A stretch of DNA of 64,000 nt, taken from contig NZ_AORI01000005.1 in NCBI RefSeq assembly GCF_000367765.1, positions 1 through 64,000 on the forward strand, in the 5' to 3' direction. The stretch's first letter is position 1. Every line of letters starts with the position of its first letter. Positions 54,001 through 64,000 of this stretch are shown one piece after another. Source of the DNA: Metamycoplasma auris 15026. Its GTDB lineage: Bacteria; Bacillota_I; Bacilli_A; Mycoplasmatales; Metamycoplasmataceae. The notes below the pieces were generated by a model. That model did not search any database and was not told the DNA's origin. It saw nothing but the letters and a program-made list of their open reading frames with translations. A program made the position numbers and the translations under genes.

Positions 54001-55361
54001 ATATAGTTCTTGCTAATAATTTAACTCATGAAGATTGAATTAGAGCGTTTGCTAAAAAAATACCATTTGAAGTTAAAGAAAATATAGATTTTAGTTTTGA
54101 ATTAAAAAAATCAGTTCCTGGAATTAAAGGATTTGTTAAGTTTAAAGCAAAGAAAACTAAAAAAATAGTAGGTGAACTTGAAATTGAACTTCCTTTTATA
54201 AGAAAAGATATCTCAAAATTAGATTTGCGTTTAAGAATAACAAATAAGACTAAAGAAGAATTGATTATCAAAAGACTTATTCAGGTATTAGGATTTGAAA
54301 TAAAGAAATATCAAGATTATGAAATATCTATACGAAAAGCAACTAAAAAAGCATCAGGTGAAGTTTGAATTAAAGGTTTTGGTCAAAAAATCTATGGTTC
54401 ATTATATATTCCTATTACCCAACTTAAACTTGATGATATTTCATCTTTGGAATTAAATCTAGATTTAACAAAAGATATTACTGAAGATATGATTACTGAA
54501 GCATTAATTGAAAAACTAAGATTTAAGGTAATAAAAAACAAAGACTTTAGAGTTTCAATAACTCCTGCAACAAAAGAAAATATAGGAATTATAAAAATAA
54601 CAGCATTAGATACAAAAATAACTGGTGAGTTGTTAATTTATATCCCTAAGAAGAACTTACCAATTGATTTATCAAAACTAAAACTAGACATTGAAAAAGA
54701 AATTACTAAATATACTCCAACATCAGAAATTATTGCTTCATTCAATAAAGCATTAGGTTGAAACCCTAGATATGATATTAATTATGGAATACTAACTAGT
54801 GAGTCACACTTTAGTTTAGATGGATTTGCAAGAATATTTTCAAAAAATAACAAAATGTTTATTAATTCATTACACTTAGCTTATAATAGACCAAAGCCTA
54901 TTGATATATCTAAATTAAAATCACAATGAACACTAAGACTAACACAAAATACAGACATAAATGATATGTTAGATGAGTTTATTAATTTATTAAGAACTCC
55001 TTATTTTGTTCCAAGAAAAGACATAGATTTTAGTTATTCAACTAGATTTCCAGTTAAACAAAATGACCATGGACAAATTAAGTTTGTAGCAAATCGTTTT
55101 AGTGCTCTTCAAGGCGAATTAATTCTTAAAATTGATTTTGTTGAAGAAACTAAAAAACCAATTGAAAAAGATCCAAAACCATCAATTCCTACAATACCAA
55201 AGCCTAAAGAAAAGAATGATACAAATCTAAATATTAAAATTATTGCTGGTGTGTTAACTTCACTAGTATTCTTAGGTGTGATAATAGCAATAGCTGCAGT
55301 CTTTATAAAAACACATAAAAATCATATTAAGATTGAATTGCAAGAAGAAAATGATGAGTAG
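51060..55361 (+). CDS. Very large ICE surface protein 2, AUA start (1433 aa)
   Basis: The frame opens after TAA at 51054-51056 and contains no ATG for many codons. AGGGGG (51046-51051) lies 8 bases before ATA at 51060, so ATA is the best start. A short Asn/Lys-rich cytoplasmic N-terminus leads to a membrane span (LAAFGIFAGIGIVGIGI), a Ser/Thr/Pro-rich linker, a long extracellular region of helical and beta-like repeats (three segments of about 140 residues with LELNLDLTKDITEDMI-like text) and a C-terminal span (IIAGVLTSLVFLGVIIAIAA). Similar in build to the protein at 45872. Probable surface component of the mating system. Translated just before the transposase gene. Confidence 0.78.
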
Positions 55362-55414
55362 GTTTAATTATTATTTAGAATTAGAATATCTAACTAATTT
55401 TTTGGAGTTTTTTA

Positions 55415-56605
55415 ATGGGCAATAATATAAGTTCCTATGATAAATCAGTATTGTCATTACTTAAGGAGCAAATTGAACAAGCAGATTTAGACTTTAAACA
55501 ATCAAAAGAAAGAAAAGAACTACATTTGACTGTTCATTCAAAAGTTACAAGAAAAATTGCTACTACCAATGGGGTAGTAGTTGTTTTGTTAACAAAATAT
55601 ATAAGAAAGATTAAAGGTGAACCTAATAGGATTTATATATTTGATAAGCATACCTTATTACAAAATAAAAGACAATTAGTATCTTCATCTTTTTACAATT
55701 CAATTATCAATGATTTCTTAAATGGGTATAGTTATAGGGCAAATGCTAAAAAGCATAATGTTTCCTTAGGTAACATTTGAAGAATTATTAAGTCTTCTGA
55801 AGTCAATAAAAACAGTTTGATTGACTACAAGGAAAAACTTGAAAATAATAAACAAAATATAGTTTATATTTCACTTGATGATGCATATCATAGGTTTTAT
55901 GTTTCTAAAAATAATGTGAGAAAAATCAAGTTTAAATTGATTATTTTTTATATGCTTACTCCTTCAAGAAAAATGATAAATAAAAACCATTTTATTATTC
56001 TTCGTGATGATTTAGATAATATCAATTATCCAATTTCAGCACTAGTTGAAAAAATTAAAAGCATAGTTTCCTATTGCTATGGAGATAATATTAAACTAGT
56101 TGTCACTGGTGATGGTGCCACTTGAATTAAAAATCTTGCTGTTAGATTAAAAGCAGATTATATTCTTTGTAGGTTTCATTTAAAACAAAAACTAGGAGTA
56201 ATATTTAATAATTCAAAGGAATTAAAAAACATGCTTGATAAATATTATCAAGATTCAGGCATTAGATTGGATAAGGTAATTAATCGATTTCTTTTTAATA
56301 AAAACTATGAAGAACTTATTAAGTTTCTTGAGCAAGGATTAAGTCAACTAAAAGATTATCTTAACCTCTCAAGGTGAAATCATCTTGTTGATTTTTTAAA
56401 ATATATCAAAAGAAATCTTAAAGGACTTGTAGATGTTCCTATGGATAGTTCTTTATATTTTGGAAATGTTGCAGAAAGTTTTGTATCACACTTAATTAAG
56501 AAGAAAATCAAAAGAAACTGAACTATTTATGGAGTGCACTCTATAATGGTATTATTGCTTAAAAACCAGACTGGGATTTATCTAGAAAACTATATTAATT
56601 ATTAA
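55415..56605 (+). CDS. ICE DDE transposase, Mutator-like / Mbov_0401 type (396 aa)
   Basis: Recombinase that integrates and excises the ICE. Candidate catalytic residues: Asp in VYISLDDAYHRFY, Asp in LVVTGDGATWI and Glu in NVAESFVSHLIKK. DYILCRFHLKQKL matches the C(x2)H motif of Mutator-superfamily transposases between the second Asp and the Glu. The N-terminal half contains a helix-turn-helix-like YRANAKKHNVSLGNIWRII. Length and position at the right end match the DDE transposase of mycoplasma ICEs, which produce 8-bp duplications, as seen here. Shine-Dalgarno TTTGGAG. The frame is intact, so the element may still be mobile. Confidence 0.9.
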
Positions 56606-56742
56606 TTTATAAATCTAAAAAACACAAGTTGTTTCATATGCCATAAGCATATTTTTAACTTTTACTTTTTTTAAAAATATTTGTGTTTATTCTCTTAAAA
56701 ACCCGATATAATGATATTGTAATGATTCTTAACTAGAATCTG

Positions 56743-56764
56743 CCACTTTATATTGAACACCGTC
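56743..56764 (-). repeat. ICE right terminal inverted repeat
   Basis: Reverse complement begins GACGGTGTTCAA and ends GTGG; aligns ungapped with 24305-24326 (15 of 22). Confidence 0.75.
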
Positions 56765-56772
56765 CCAAATTT
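56765..56772. repeat. Right 8-bp target duplication of the ICE
   Basis: CCAAATTT, matching 24297-24304 in direct orientation. Confidence 0.9.
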
Positions 56773-57063
56773 ATCACGAGGCAATTTATTTTGAAGTTCA
56801 GCAAAGTGTAATAGACCTTCTCAAGTTGATTGGTTAAAGGACTTGTCATTAAGAGCTGCACCATCAGTAATCATAATGTATTTGTATGGAAGATTTTTTG
56901 CTTCATCGGCTGTAAGTTTTAAATCTTCATTCAATTTAATATTAGCTACTGGTACCTTAGGAGCATTTGGGTGAGTATATTTACTCTTACCACATGAGGC
57001 TGCTATCAAAGGTAAAGTTACAACACTTGATAAAACACTAAGTCCTCATAATAATTTTTTCAT

Positions 57064-57401
57064 CTTGATTTATCCTCATTATTATATTGATTGATAGATA
57101 GAAAAAGGTGTTTAGTTATTTAAGAAAATCTTAATTTTTAAAACTTTCTTTAACTACTTTGTGAAAAATGTCTATATAATTGATTTCTTTATTCAATTGT
57201 TTCGTAGATTCAATATATATTTATATTCTATCTATCTATACAAATATTATCATTTTAAAAATAAATTTATAAAAGTTAAAAATTTGACTAAATGCAAGTT
57301 TGTTTTTAAAATGATAATTTGTGGTATTAATAACTTATATAAATAAAACAAGAAAGGGATTTTGGCTTCCTTTCTTGTATTTTTTTGTTTCTATAAAACA
57401 A
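57064..57401. other. Gene-free spacer with perfect 16-bp inverted repeat and terminator
   Basis: ATTATCATTTTAAAAA (57246-57261) is perfectly complementary to 57303-57318. A terminator ACAAGAAAGG/CCTTTCTTGT with T-runs on both strands lies at about 57348-57380 and ends the DUF885 gene on the minus strand. The BMP operon promoter should be at the left side. The short plus-strand ORF at 57161 looks spurious. Confidence 0.5.
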
Positions 57402-60074
57402 TTATAGATTGTAGTGTAGTTTTACAATTTCTTCTAGAGCACCAAGTGGTAAAGCACCAGTTTCTAGAATGATGTTTGTAAATTCTTTAATGTTTTCTTT
57501 GTTTTCAACAAATGCTTTTCTTGATAGACCTTTAGATTTTCTTACAGCATCATATAGTTTTAGCATGCTTTCTTTACCTGTGTTATATGAAACTGATTGA
57601 CCTGGGTTATTTAGATAACGTTTAGATTCGGCAGCGATGTCACCAACACCTAAAGCAGAATTTTCTTTCATGAATTTTCTTATATCTAAAATAGATGCAT
57701 TTGCTGGAAGTTCCTTATTAGGTTCAACACTACCATGGAAGGCATTATCTACTGCACGACGCATATTACGTAATTGTGCTTCGTTTAGAGCTCCATAGTA
57801 TTGAAGAATATTAGTTAATTCAGCTGCTTTTAGAGTGTGTTCTTTTTCGTCCTTAACTTCTTTACCATTAGCAGCTATATCTCAGTAAACTCCACCATGT
57901 AAGGTTTTCATTTCTTTGATTTCATCAGCTGTAACATCTTCTTTTTTATCTGCCTTAATGAAACTTGTTATACCATGCGATTTCTTGAAACTTACTGGTA
58001 AAGCATAGTAGTCTTCAGAATTAAAGTCAGGAGTTCCATATAGTCCAGCTTCAATACCAAATCATTCCATGAATAGAGCTCATCCTTCAATGTATGAAGT
58101 GTAATCGAAAATGTTTCCAATAGTATGACCATTGATTTTTTTTAGGAATTTGTCAGCATATGTAACTTGGTTGTGGTGTCCCATAACACTTTCGTGGTTA
58201 GCAAATGATGTAACAGATCATTTTGGTAAGCTATAATATGGGTCAGGGTTGAAAATGAAGTAGCCATTGTAAGCACCAACACCAGAGAATGTACGTTTGC
58301 TAAATTCATATGCTCTAATGTCATATTCTGGAACTTTTTGTGCAAAGTAGCTATATCCATGATCAATGGTTCTTTGTTTAAATTGCTTGTAAGCCTTGAA
58401 TGCTTCTAGAGCACCATAGTAGAATTGTTTTTCTGTAATTGTTCCGTATTTTTTATCTGAGCCTTTTAATGATTCATATTTTAAGTTCTTTAATGCTTCA
58501 ATGGAGTCTTTTAGATTAGAATCGTCTACCAACTCCTTCATCTTAGTTTCGGTGTAGTATTCTTTACCTTCCCGACCAAAGAAGAATCTTTCTTGGTTCA
58601 TTCATTTATTAAATTCACCAAGATTAATTTTTCCTTCTTTGTCACGGATATTAAGTTTAAGATCTTCTACCTTATCACCACTTAAACCTTTTGGATTATA
58701 TTTAATTGTAGGAGATCATTCGGATTTATCATCACCTGTAATTAGGGTAGCCACAGCTTTTGCAGCTGCTTCCATATTATGAACTGCAGTTTTTGTAGTT
58801 TCGTAACCTGAATCATAAACTTCTTGTGAAGTTTCATTGTTGGTTGTTGACATTTTTAGAATAATGTCATATAGTCTCTTACCTGTTGTAGTTTTTTCAG
58901 AACCTTTAATTGAACCTATGCCAACATCTTTTGCTTCAAGATCTTTTTGAGTTAAACCTAAACCATAAACAAGCTTGCCATCAACTTCAATTGAATCTTC
59001 AAGTTCGTTAATTTTATTTTTATTAGAAACTTTAAGTTCTTTAATATTTTCACCAAGGCCATGATCTGCAGCCGCGTAGTACTTACTTACATAAAATTCG
59101 TGGAATTTTTTCAAGTTTTCATCAACTGTTTTGCTCTTCTTAATAATATTTAAAACAGTTTCTTCTTTATCACCGTTAGAATCTTTAACTAATTCCTTCA
59201 ATTCAGTTGTATAATGATTACTTAAAATTGATCTAATGTTGTTTTTAATTACTACTTTAGATAAAACAACATTAGATTTGATTCCCTCTTCTAGGTTTCT
59301 TTGAAGTTTAGGAGCTTCTTCTTTTGTAATATCATTAATTGTTTCATAGAAAGAGTTTAATGGATATGATGACGCAGGTCCACCTTTTAGATATCCACCA
59401 ATTAAACGAATTTCAGATTCGTATAAACCTTTAGAAATGTCTCATTCTTCCTTTAGCCCACTAGCTCAAGCCGTTGAAGTAACATTAAGATTTCTTTTTT
59501 TAATTTTTTCTAACTTAGAAATTCAGTCTGTATAGAAAGCAATAACTTTAGCTGATTCTTCTTTTGTTGGGAAGTTTACATCAATAGTTTCTGCTAGTTT
59601 ATCCTTTGATGCTAAAAATTTTTCATATTGTGAAGTTATGTATAATGCAGTTAAATCAATAATATTTTGATTTACTTGACCATAACCTTTAGTTGCAACT
59701 TCTTCTAAAACTGGGAAAATAAGTTCATCAAAAACTTTTTTATTTTCAGATTCTAGTTTCTTTATTTCTTTGTCTAAAGAATCTATTTGAGCTTGAAGTT
59801 TTTTCTTTTGTTCTCCGTCTTCTTTTGTTTTATCAAGTTCAGCTCTTACTTTTTTTAGTTCTTCATTTTTTGCTTCTAAAGCCTTGTTTGTTTCTTGTGT
59901 TTTAGCCTTAAATTCTTCGTTTTTTAGATTATATTTATCAATTAATCGTTTATTTTCTTTTGCAAATACACCTTGCTGAATGCCATAAGGTATTAATGCA
60001 AATGCCACAGGGGCAATAATAACACCTGAAACTATTCCAGTTAGTATCAACCCTTTTTTAGTTTTTGGTGACAT
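57402..60074 (-). CDS. Membrane-anchored DUF885 metallopeptidase-like protein 1 (890 aa)
   Basis: N-terminal membrane anchor (LILTGIVSGVIIAPVAFALI, no lipobox), then a coiled-coil segment (residues about 45-120) and a large DUF885 domain. The metal site is WSVTSFANHESVMGHHNQ (HExxxGHH form), followed by SYIEGWALFMEWFGIEAGLY, another conserved DUF885 block, and MRRAVDNAFHG near the C-terminus. DUF885 proteins are predicted zinc peptidases. Paralog at 61235 shares most of its length. The leader has GAGGAGAGAA about 60 bases before the ATG, with a long hairpin (GATAGAATAACAC/GTGTTATATTCTATC) between. An in-frame TAA two codons upstream fixes the start. Confidence 0.85.
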
Positions 60075-60289
60075 ATTTTAAATGTATATGATAGAATATA
60101 ACACTGTATTTTATTTTTTGATTTATTTGTGTTATTCTATCGTATAAACTTCTCTCCTCTTTTAATTTTGTAATACTTTTCAGATAACTTTGTATTTAAT
60201 ATTTATATTTTTGTTAATATTTTCTCTATACTTTAAATCCTATTGTTATCCTTATATTAATAATACAAGTAAAAATCAAAAAAAAGAAA

Positions 60290-60350
60290 AAAAGGCTTCT
60301 TGTCAATGGTACTCAATCATGATTGATAAGATATAGCCTTTTTTCTTTAC
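60290..60350 (-). terminator. Terminator of the N-terminal-only DUF885 paralog
   Basis: AAAAAAGGCT...TTGTCAAT pairs with ATTGATAA...AGCCTTTTTT around a loop, just after the stop at 60353. Confidence 0.7.
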
Positions 60351-60352
60351 TT

Positions 60353-61045
60353 TTATTTTAATTCTAGTTTGCTATGAGCTTCTTTGGTTGAAACATATTC
60401 GTCATTAATTTTTTTAACTCAGTCAGCTCAAGTTTCTTCTTTTGTTTTATTGATATCCAAATTTGATTTTCTTATTTTGTTAAATGTTTCAGTTCATTTC
60501 TTATAAAACTTAAGAACTTCTTCTGATTCTTGTTTGTTTTTTGGGCTTTCCAATTTGATTTTTTTAGCTAATTCGTTTTTAGTGTTTTCAAATTCCTTGC
60601 TTTTAGTTTCAAGATAAATTTTTGTTCTTTCTAAAATACTATCACTATCAATTCCATAGCCTTTAATAGCGCTTTCTTCTAAAACTGGGAAAACAATTTC
60701 ATTGTATACTTTTTTGTTTTTAGTATCTAATTCAAAAAGTTCTTTTTTAAGGGCTTCTAATTGATTGGAAAGTTCTTTTTTCTTAGTTTCTTCTGTTTCT
60801 TTAGTTATCTTTTCATTAATTTCTTTGATTTTTGCTTCTTTTTCTTTTAAGGTTTTTTCATCATCTTTAATTTTTAATTTGTATTCTTCATTTTTTAAAT
60901 TGAATTTATCATCCAATCTTTGATTTTCTTTTTTAAAGATTGATTTCTGAATTGCATAAGGAATTACTGCAAATGCCACTGGTGCTAAAATTGCAGCTGA
61001 TGCAATGCTTGTTCATTTTAGTGCTTTTTTAGATTTGTCTGTCAT
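60353..61045 (-). CDS. N-terminal-only paralog of the DUF885 proteins (230 aa)
   Basis: Residues 1-220 match the membrane anchor and coiled-coil region of the flanking DUF885 proteins (VAFAVIPYAIQKSIFKKENQ, RLDDKFNLKNEEY, VYNEIVFPVLEESAIKGYG) but the catalytic domain is absent. The stop codon is followed at once by a proper terminator and the gene has its own strong Shine-Dalgarno (AAGGAG), so it looks like a finished gene rather than a broken one. It could act as a partner or decoy of the full-length proteins, or be a remnant of a third copy. Confidence 0.8.
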
Positions 61046-61154
61046 TTTTCTCCTTACTTATTTTTTTATCTAAATTGCCTTAATGTTTTTGTTAGGTATT
61101 GTTTAATTAATGCTTATTGATAAGTAATAATGCACTCAAACAAAAAAAAAAAAA

Positions 61155-61210
61155 AAAGGCTTAAGAGGGGTATATATCAGGTCTTTATTGATTAATCTTA
61201 AGCCTTTTTT
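61155..61210 (-). terminator. Bidirectional terminator of the second DUF885 gene
   Basis: AAAAAAAGGCTTAAG pairs with CTTAAGCCTTTTTTT; the left arm follows a 15-A run at 61142-61156. On the minus strand it lies 25 bases after the stop at 61235. Confidence 0.85.
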
Positions 61211-61234
61211 TGCTTAATTTAAGGCATTTTTTTA

Positions 61235-63838
61235 TTATTTAATGTTGTAATGGTAGTTAATTATTTCTTCAATAGTTGCTAAAGGAAGAGCTCCTGTTTC
61301 AAGTAATAAATTAAAGAATTCTTTGATTGCTTCTTTGTTTTCTAAAAAGTCTTTTCTTTTTAGATTTTTTGCTTTTCTAACTTTGTCATATAAGTTTAAA
61401 AGAGCTTCTTTACCTGAATTATATGAAGTAGCCTGTCCTGGGAAATTTAGATAACGTTTTGATTCTGAAGTAATATCTCCTACTCCAAGAGCTGAGTTTT
61501 TAGTTAGAAATTCTCTAACTTGTTTAATTGAAGCATTTTTTGGAAGAGAAGATTCTCCTTTGATTTCTCCATGGTAAGCTGTATCCACTGCAAGACGCAT
61601 ATTTCTAAGTTGTGCTTCATTTAAAGCACCATAGTATTGAAGCATATTAGTTAGTTTAGCTGTTTTTAGAGCGTGTTCTTTTTCATCAGTTATATTTGTT
61701 TGTCCATTAGCAGCTAAAGTTCAATAAACACCACCATGTAATTCTTTTATTTGTTTAATATCTTCGTTTGTTATTTTATCTTTAGTTTTGTTTCCAATGA
61801 AATATGTAATTCCATGTGAGTATTGAAAATCTTTAGGTAAAGAATAGTAGTCTTCAGATTCAAAGTCAGGGGTTCCATATAGTCCAGCTTCAATACCAAA
61901 TCATTCCATGAATAGAGCTCATCCTTCAATATATGAAGTGTAGTTAAAAATGTTGCCAATGGTTAGATTATTAATTGTTTTTAGATATCTTCTAGCATAT
62001 TGAATTTGGTTATGATGTCCCATAACACTTTCGTGATTTGCAAATGAAGTAACTGATCATTTAGGTAAACTGAAGTATGGATCAGGGTTGAATACAAAAG
62101 CACCTGTTGTTCCTTTTTCAATATTGTCATCAGGTCTTTCTTCTCCTACACCTGATTCAGTACGGTATTTGAAATCATAAACATTGATACCATACTTATC
62201 AACTTTTTTATCAAAGAAACTAAAGCCATAGTCCATTGTAGCTGCTCTAAATTGATGGTAACCTTTAAATGCTTCTAGGGCTCCTAAATAAAATTCTTTA
62301 TTAGTAATAGTTCCATATTTTTCATTCGCATTTTTTGCATCAATTAAATGTGCATAACCTAATTTATTAAAGTTAGAAATTGATTCTTCTAAGGATTTTT
62401 CTTTTAAAAGAGATTCTTCTTTTTCCTTGGTATAGAAATTTGATCCTTCTCTACCAAAGAAAAATTGTTCTTGGTTCATTCATTTATTAAATTCAGTTAG
62501 ATTAATATTTCCTTTATCATCACGGATTTTAACTGTTAGATCTTGTACACTTTTTCCAGCAACACCATCAGGATTATATTTAATAGTTGGTTCTCATTTA
62601 CTATTTTCATTTCCTGTAATTAACTTCGCAATGGCTTTGGCAGTTGCTTCCATATTTTTAGTAGCAGTAGTTGTAGTCTTATAACCTGCTTCAAAAATTT
62701 GTTGAGATGAATTATTAGTTGTTGTTGACATTTTTAAAATAATGTCATAAAGTTTTTTACCATTTGTGCTACTTGCTGAACCTTTAATTGCATTGATACC
62801 AACATCATTTGCTTCCAAGTCTTTTTTTGTTATTCCTAGTCCATAGATTAAAACTTTTTTATCATTGTTATCAATAAGTTCAATTGTATCTTCAACTTCA
62901 TTTGTTACATTAGTCTTATAAACTTTTAGTTCTCTTATATTTTCGCCAAGTCCATGATCTGTGCTTTCATAGTACTTATTTACATAGAATTCATGAAACT
63001 TCTTAGTTTCTTCATCAAGGTTTTTATTTTGTCTAATGATATTAGTTAGTGATTCTTCTTTTTTATTGGAAGAAATAAACTCAAGTAATTCTTTTGTATA
63101 GAAGTTTTTTAAAATGGAGCGGATGTTATTTTTGATTACTACTTTAGATAAAATAACATTCTCTTTAATTCCTTCTTCAAGATTTCTTTTTATCTTTGTG
63201 GCTTTTTCATTCGTAATATCAACAAAAGAATTTGCAAAGGAATTGATAGGATATGCACCTTCAGGAGCAAATGAAAGTTGTCCTCCAATCAATCTTATTT
63301 CAGATTCATATAATTCTTTAATAATTTCTCAACTATATTTAAGTCCACTAACTCATGCAATTGAAACTTGATTTAAATTATCTTTTTTAATTTTGGATAG
63401 ATTTTCAATTCATTTTGTATAGAAATCAATTGCTTTTTTAGATTCTTCTTTAGTTGGAAAATTTAAATCAATTTGATTTTCTAAGATTGACTTTTGAATT
63501 TTGAATAATTCATAGTTATTTACAATATATAAAGCAGTATCTTCTTTAATTTGAGTGATTAGTTTATCTAGTTCTTCTTTTAAATCCTTTAGTTCGCCTT
63601 CATTCTTTTTTGTAGCGATTTGTTTATTTATTTCAGCTTTTTTATTTTCTTTATTTTCAATTTCTTTTGAAACTAAAGAAACTTGTTTTTCATAAAAAGC
63701 TTGTTTTGCTTCTAAACTATTTTTATTAGCAAGACTTTTTTGAATTCCATAGGGAATTAAAGTCAAAGCAATTGGTGCTGCAATTACTCCTGAAATAATT
63801 CCAGTAATAATCAATCCTTTTTTAGCTTTTGGTGACAT
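61235..63838 (-). CDS. Membrane-anchored DUF885 metallopeptidase-like protein 2 (867 aa)
   Basis: Close paralog of the protein at 57402: same anchor (LIITGIISGVIAAPIALTLI), a somewhat shorter coiled-coil segment, and the same DUF885 landmarks WSVTSFANHESVMGHHNQ, SYIEGWALFMEWFGIEAGLY and MRLAVDTAYHG. The early ITxxYGQVN region differs, so the two copies diverge most next to the membrane. The ATG at 63838 lacks a nearby Shine-Dalgarno; AAGGAGAG lies about 70 bases upstream with GCATT/AATGC pairing between, like the leader of the first copy. Possibly extracytoplasmic peptidases feeding amino acid uptake (inference). Confidence 0.85.
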
Positions 63839-64000
63839 TTTATTGGCTTTTGCATTAAAAACAAATTTATAAATCGTTATTGATTTGCTTTGAAATGCAA
63901 TTTCTCTCCTTGGTCTTATTGATTTTTTGTATTTATAACTTCAATACACTCTAAATTTTAAAGTTTTTTTATAATAACGTTTTTTAATGAGACTATAGAA
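63839..64000 (-). promoter_or_regulatory. Upstream region of DUF885 gene 2
   Basis: Contains AAGGAGAG (about 63905) well before the start codon, hairpin-capable sequence between it and the ATG, and A/T-rich promoter-like DNA toward the window end. No gene is visible. Confidence 0.4.

Larger units (their letters stand above)
24305..56764. mobile_element. Integrative and conjugative element (32,460 bp) inserted in the BMP gene
   Basis: Mycoplasma ICE delimited to the base. Outer limits are 8-bp direct repeats CCAAATTT, and the ends are 22-bp imperfect inverted repeats (15 of 22 match without gaps, sharing TGTTCAA and GTGG). The right-end gene is a Mutator-like DDE transposase, the class that integrates mycoplasma ICEs with 8-bp duplications. 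Gene order left to right: C5-methyltransferase-like, five unknowns, helicase-loader-like, ArdC-like, small RNAs and toxin-like gene (plus strand); then, on the minus strand, BspA-type lipoprotein, membrane protein, SSB, VirB4/TraE ATPase, membrane channel protein, pilin-like, lipoprotein, EcoRI-like nuclease, RuvA-like, membrane protein; then two giant surface proteins (plus) around a minus-strand unknown, and the transposase. Content resembles the families annotated as Mbov_0395-0401 in M. bovis ICEs (from memory). No TraG/VirD4 or relaxase seen. Confidence 0.92.
56695..57063 (-). pseudogene. BMP-family lipoprotein, N-terminal part cut off by the ICE
   Basis: N-terminal 99 residues of the BMP/PnrA-type nucleoside-binding lipoprotein: signal peptide with lipobox LIAASC (Cys24), then NLPYKYIMITDGAALNDKSFNQSTWEG, the conserved start of the family. 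After KFG the frame enters ICE DNA at 56764 and ends at TAA (56695-56697) after 23 foreign residues. The rest of the gene is at 23267-24304. RBS AGGAT precedes the ATG. The promoter of the former transporter operon must lie upstream, about 57070-57150. Confidence 0.9.

Noticed and set aside
57161..57346. Plus-strand ORF of 61 codons
   Set aside because: AT-rich sequence with a perfect inverted repeat inside; Tyr/Phe/Lys/Ile composition is what random AT-rich DNA gives.
61142..61156. 15-A run considered as a phase-variable promoter tract
   Set aside because: It forms one arm of a strong terminator stem after the DUF885 gene and no -10 element is placed as in the lipoprotein promoters.

Overview
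The window is AT-rich mollicute DNA read with genetic code 4: TGA falls in frame as tryptophan throughout, so every long gene needs TGA read through. The arginine deiminase closely resembles those of the Mycoplasma (Metamycoplasma) arginini/hominis group. Together with lipobox lipoproteins, few regulators and two oppositely oriented tRNA loci, this points to an arginine-using species of that clade. The exact species cannot be fixed from the window.

Layout. 1-7.2 kb is a surface-antigen region: two lipoproteins with homopolymer-bearing promoters, separated by a decayed IS1634-type transposase and an AAA/DUF4143 ATPase lying between direct repeats. 7.4-18.3 kb is housekeeping: a NERD protein, rlmB, divergent cysS and argS, tRNA-Ser, a thermonuclease lipoprotein, a class II aldolase, rpoE, arcA, rpsB-tsf, tRNA-Lys and tRNA-Leu. 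18.5-24.3 kb is a BMP-type nucleoside ABC transporter operon (substrate-binding protein, double ATPase, two permeases) on the minus strand. 57.4-64 kb holds three paralogous membrane-anchored proteins, two of them full-length DUF885 peptidase-like proteins and one an N-terminal piece only.

Between them sits a 32,460-bp integrative and conjugative element (ICE, 24305-56764) inserted in the BMP gene. It is bounded by 8-bp direct repeats CCAAATTT and imperfect 22-bp inverted ends. Removing the element and one repeat restores the BMP reading frame exactly (442 residues). It carries a Mutator-like DDE transposase at its right end, a VirB4/TraE-like ATPase, a multi-span membrane protein, a pilin-like protein, SSB, two very large surface proteins, lipoproteins, an ArdC-like antirestriction protein, a helicase-loader-like protein, a C5-methyltransferase-like protein, a RuvA-like protein and a cluster of paralogous unknowns. 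I see no VirD4/TraG-like protein and no relaxase.

The most notable observations are in the ICE. First, it encodes a clear EcoRI-family endonuclease, with no recognisable adenine methyltransferase partner. By a hand scan the element contains no GAATTC site at all, while the 31.5 kb of flanking chromosome contains 19. Second, it carries a family of small RNAs with pseudoknots and intrinsic terminators, supported by compensatory base changes between copies, around a PemK/ToxN-like putative toxin gene; this may be a type III toxin-antitoxin system. Third, the divergent centre of the element has a cluster of palindromic iteron-like repeats and a promoter-leader motif shared by three transcription units. 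All counts and alignments were made by eye.
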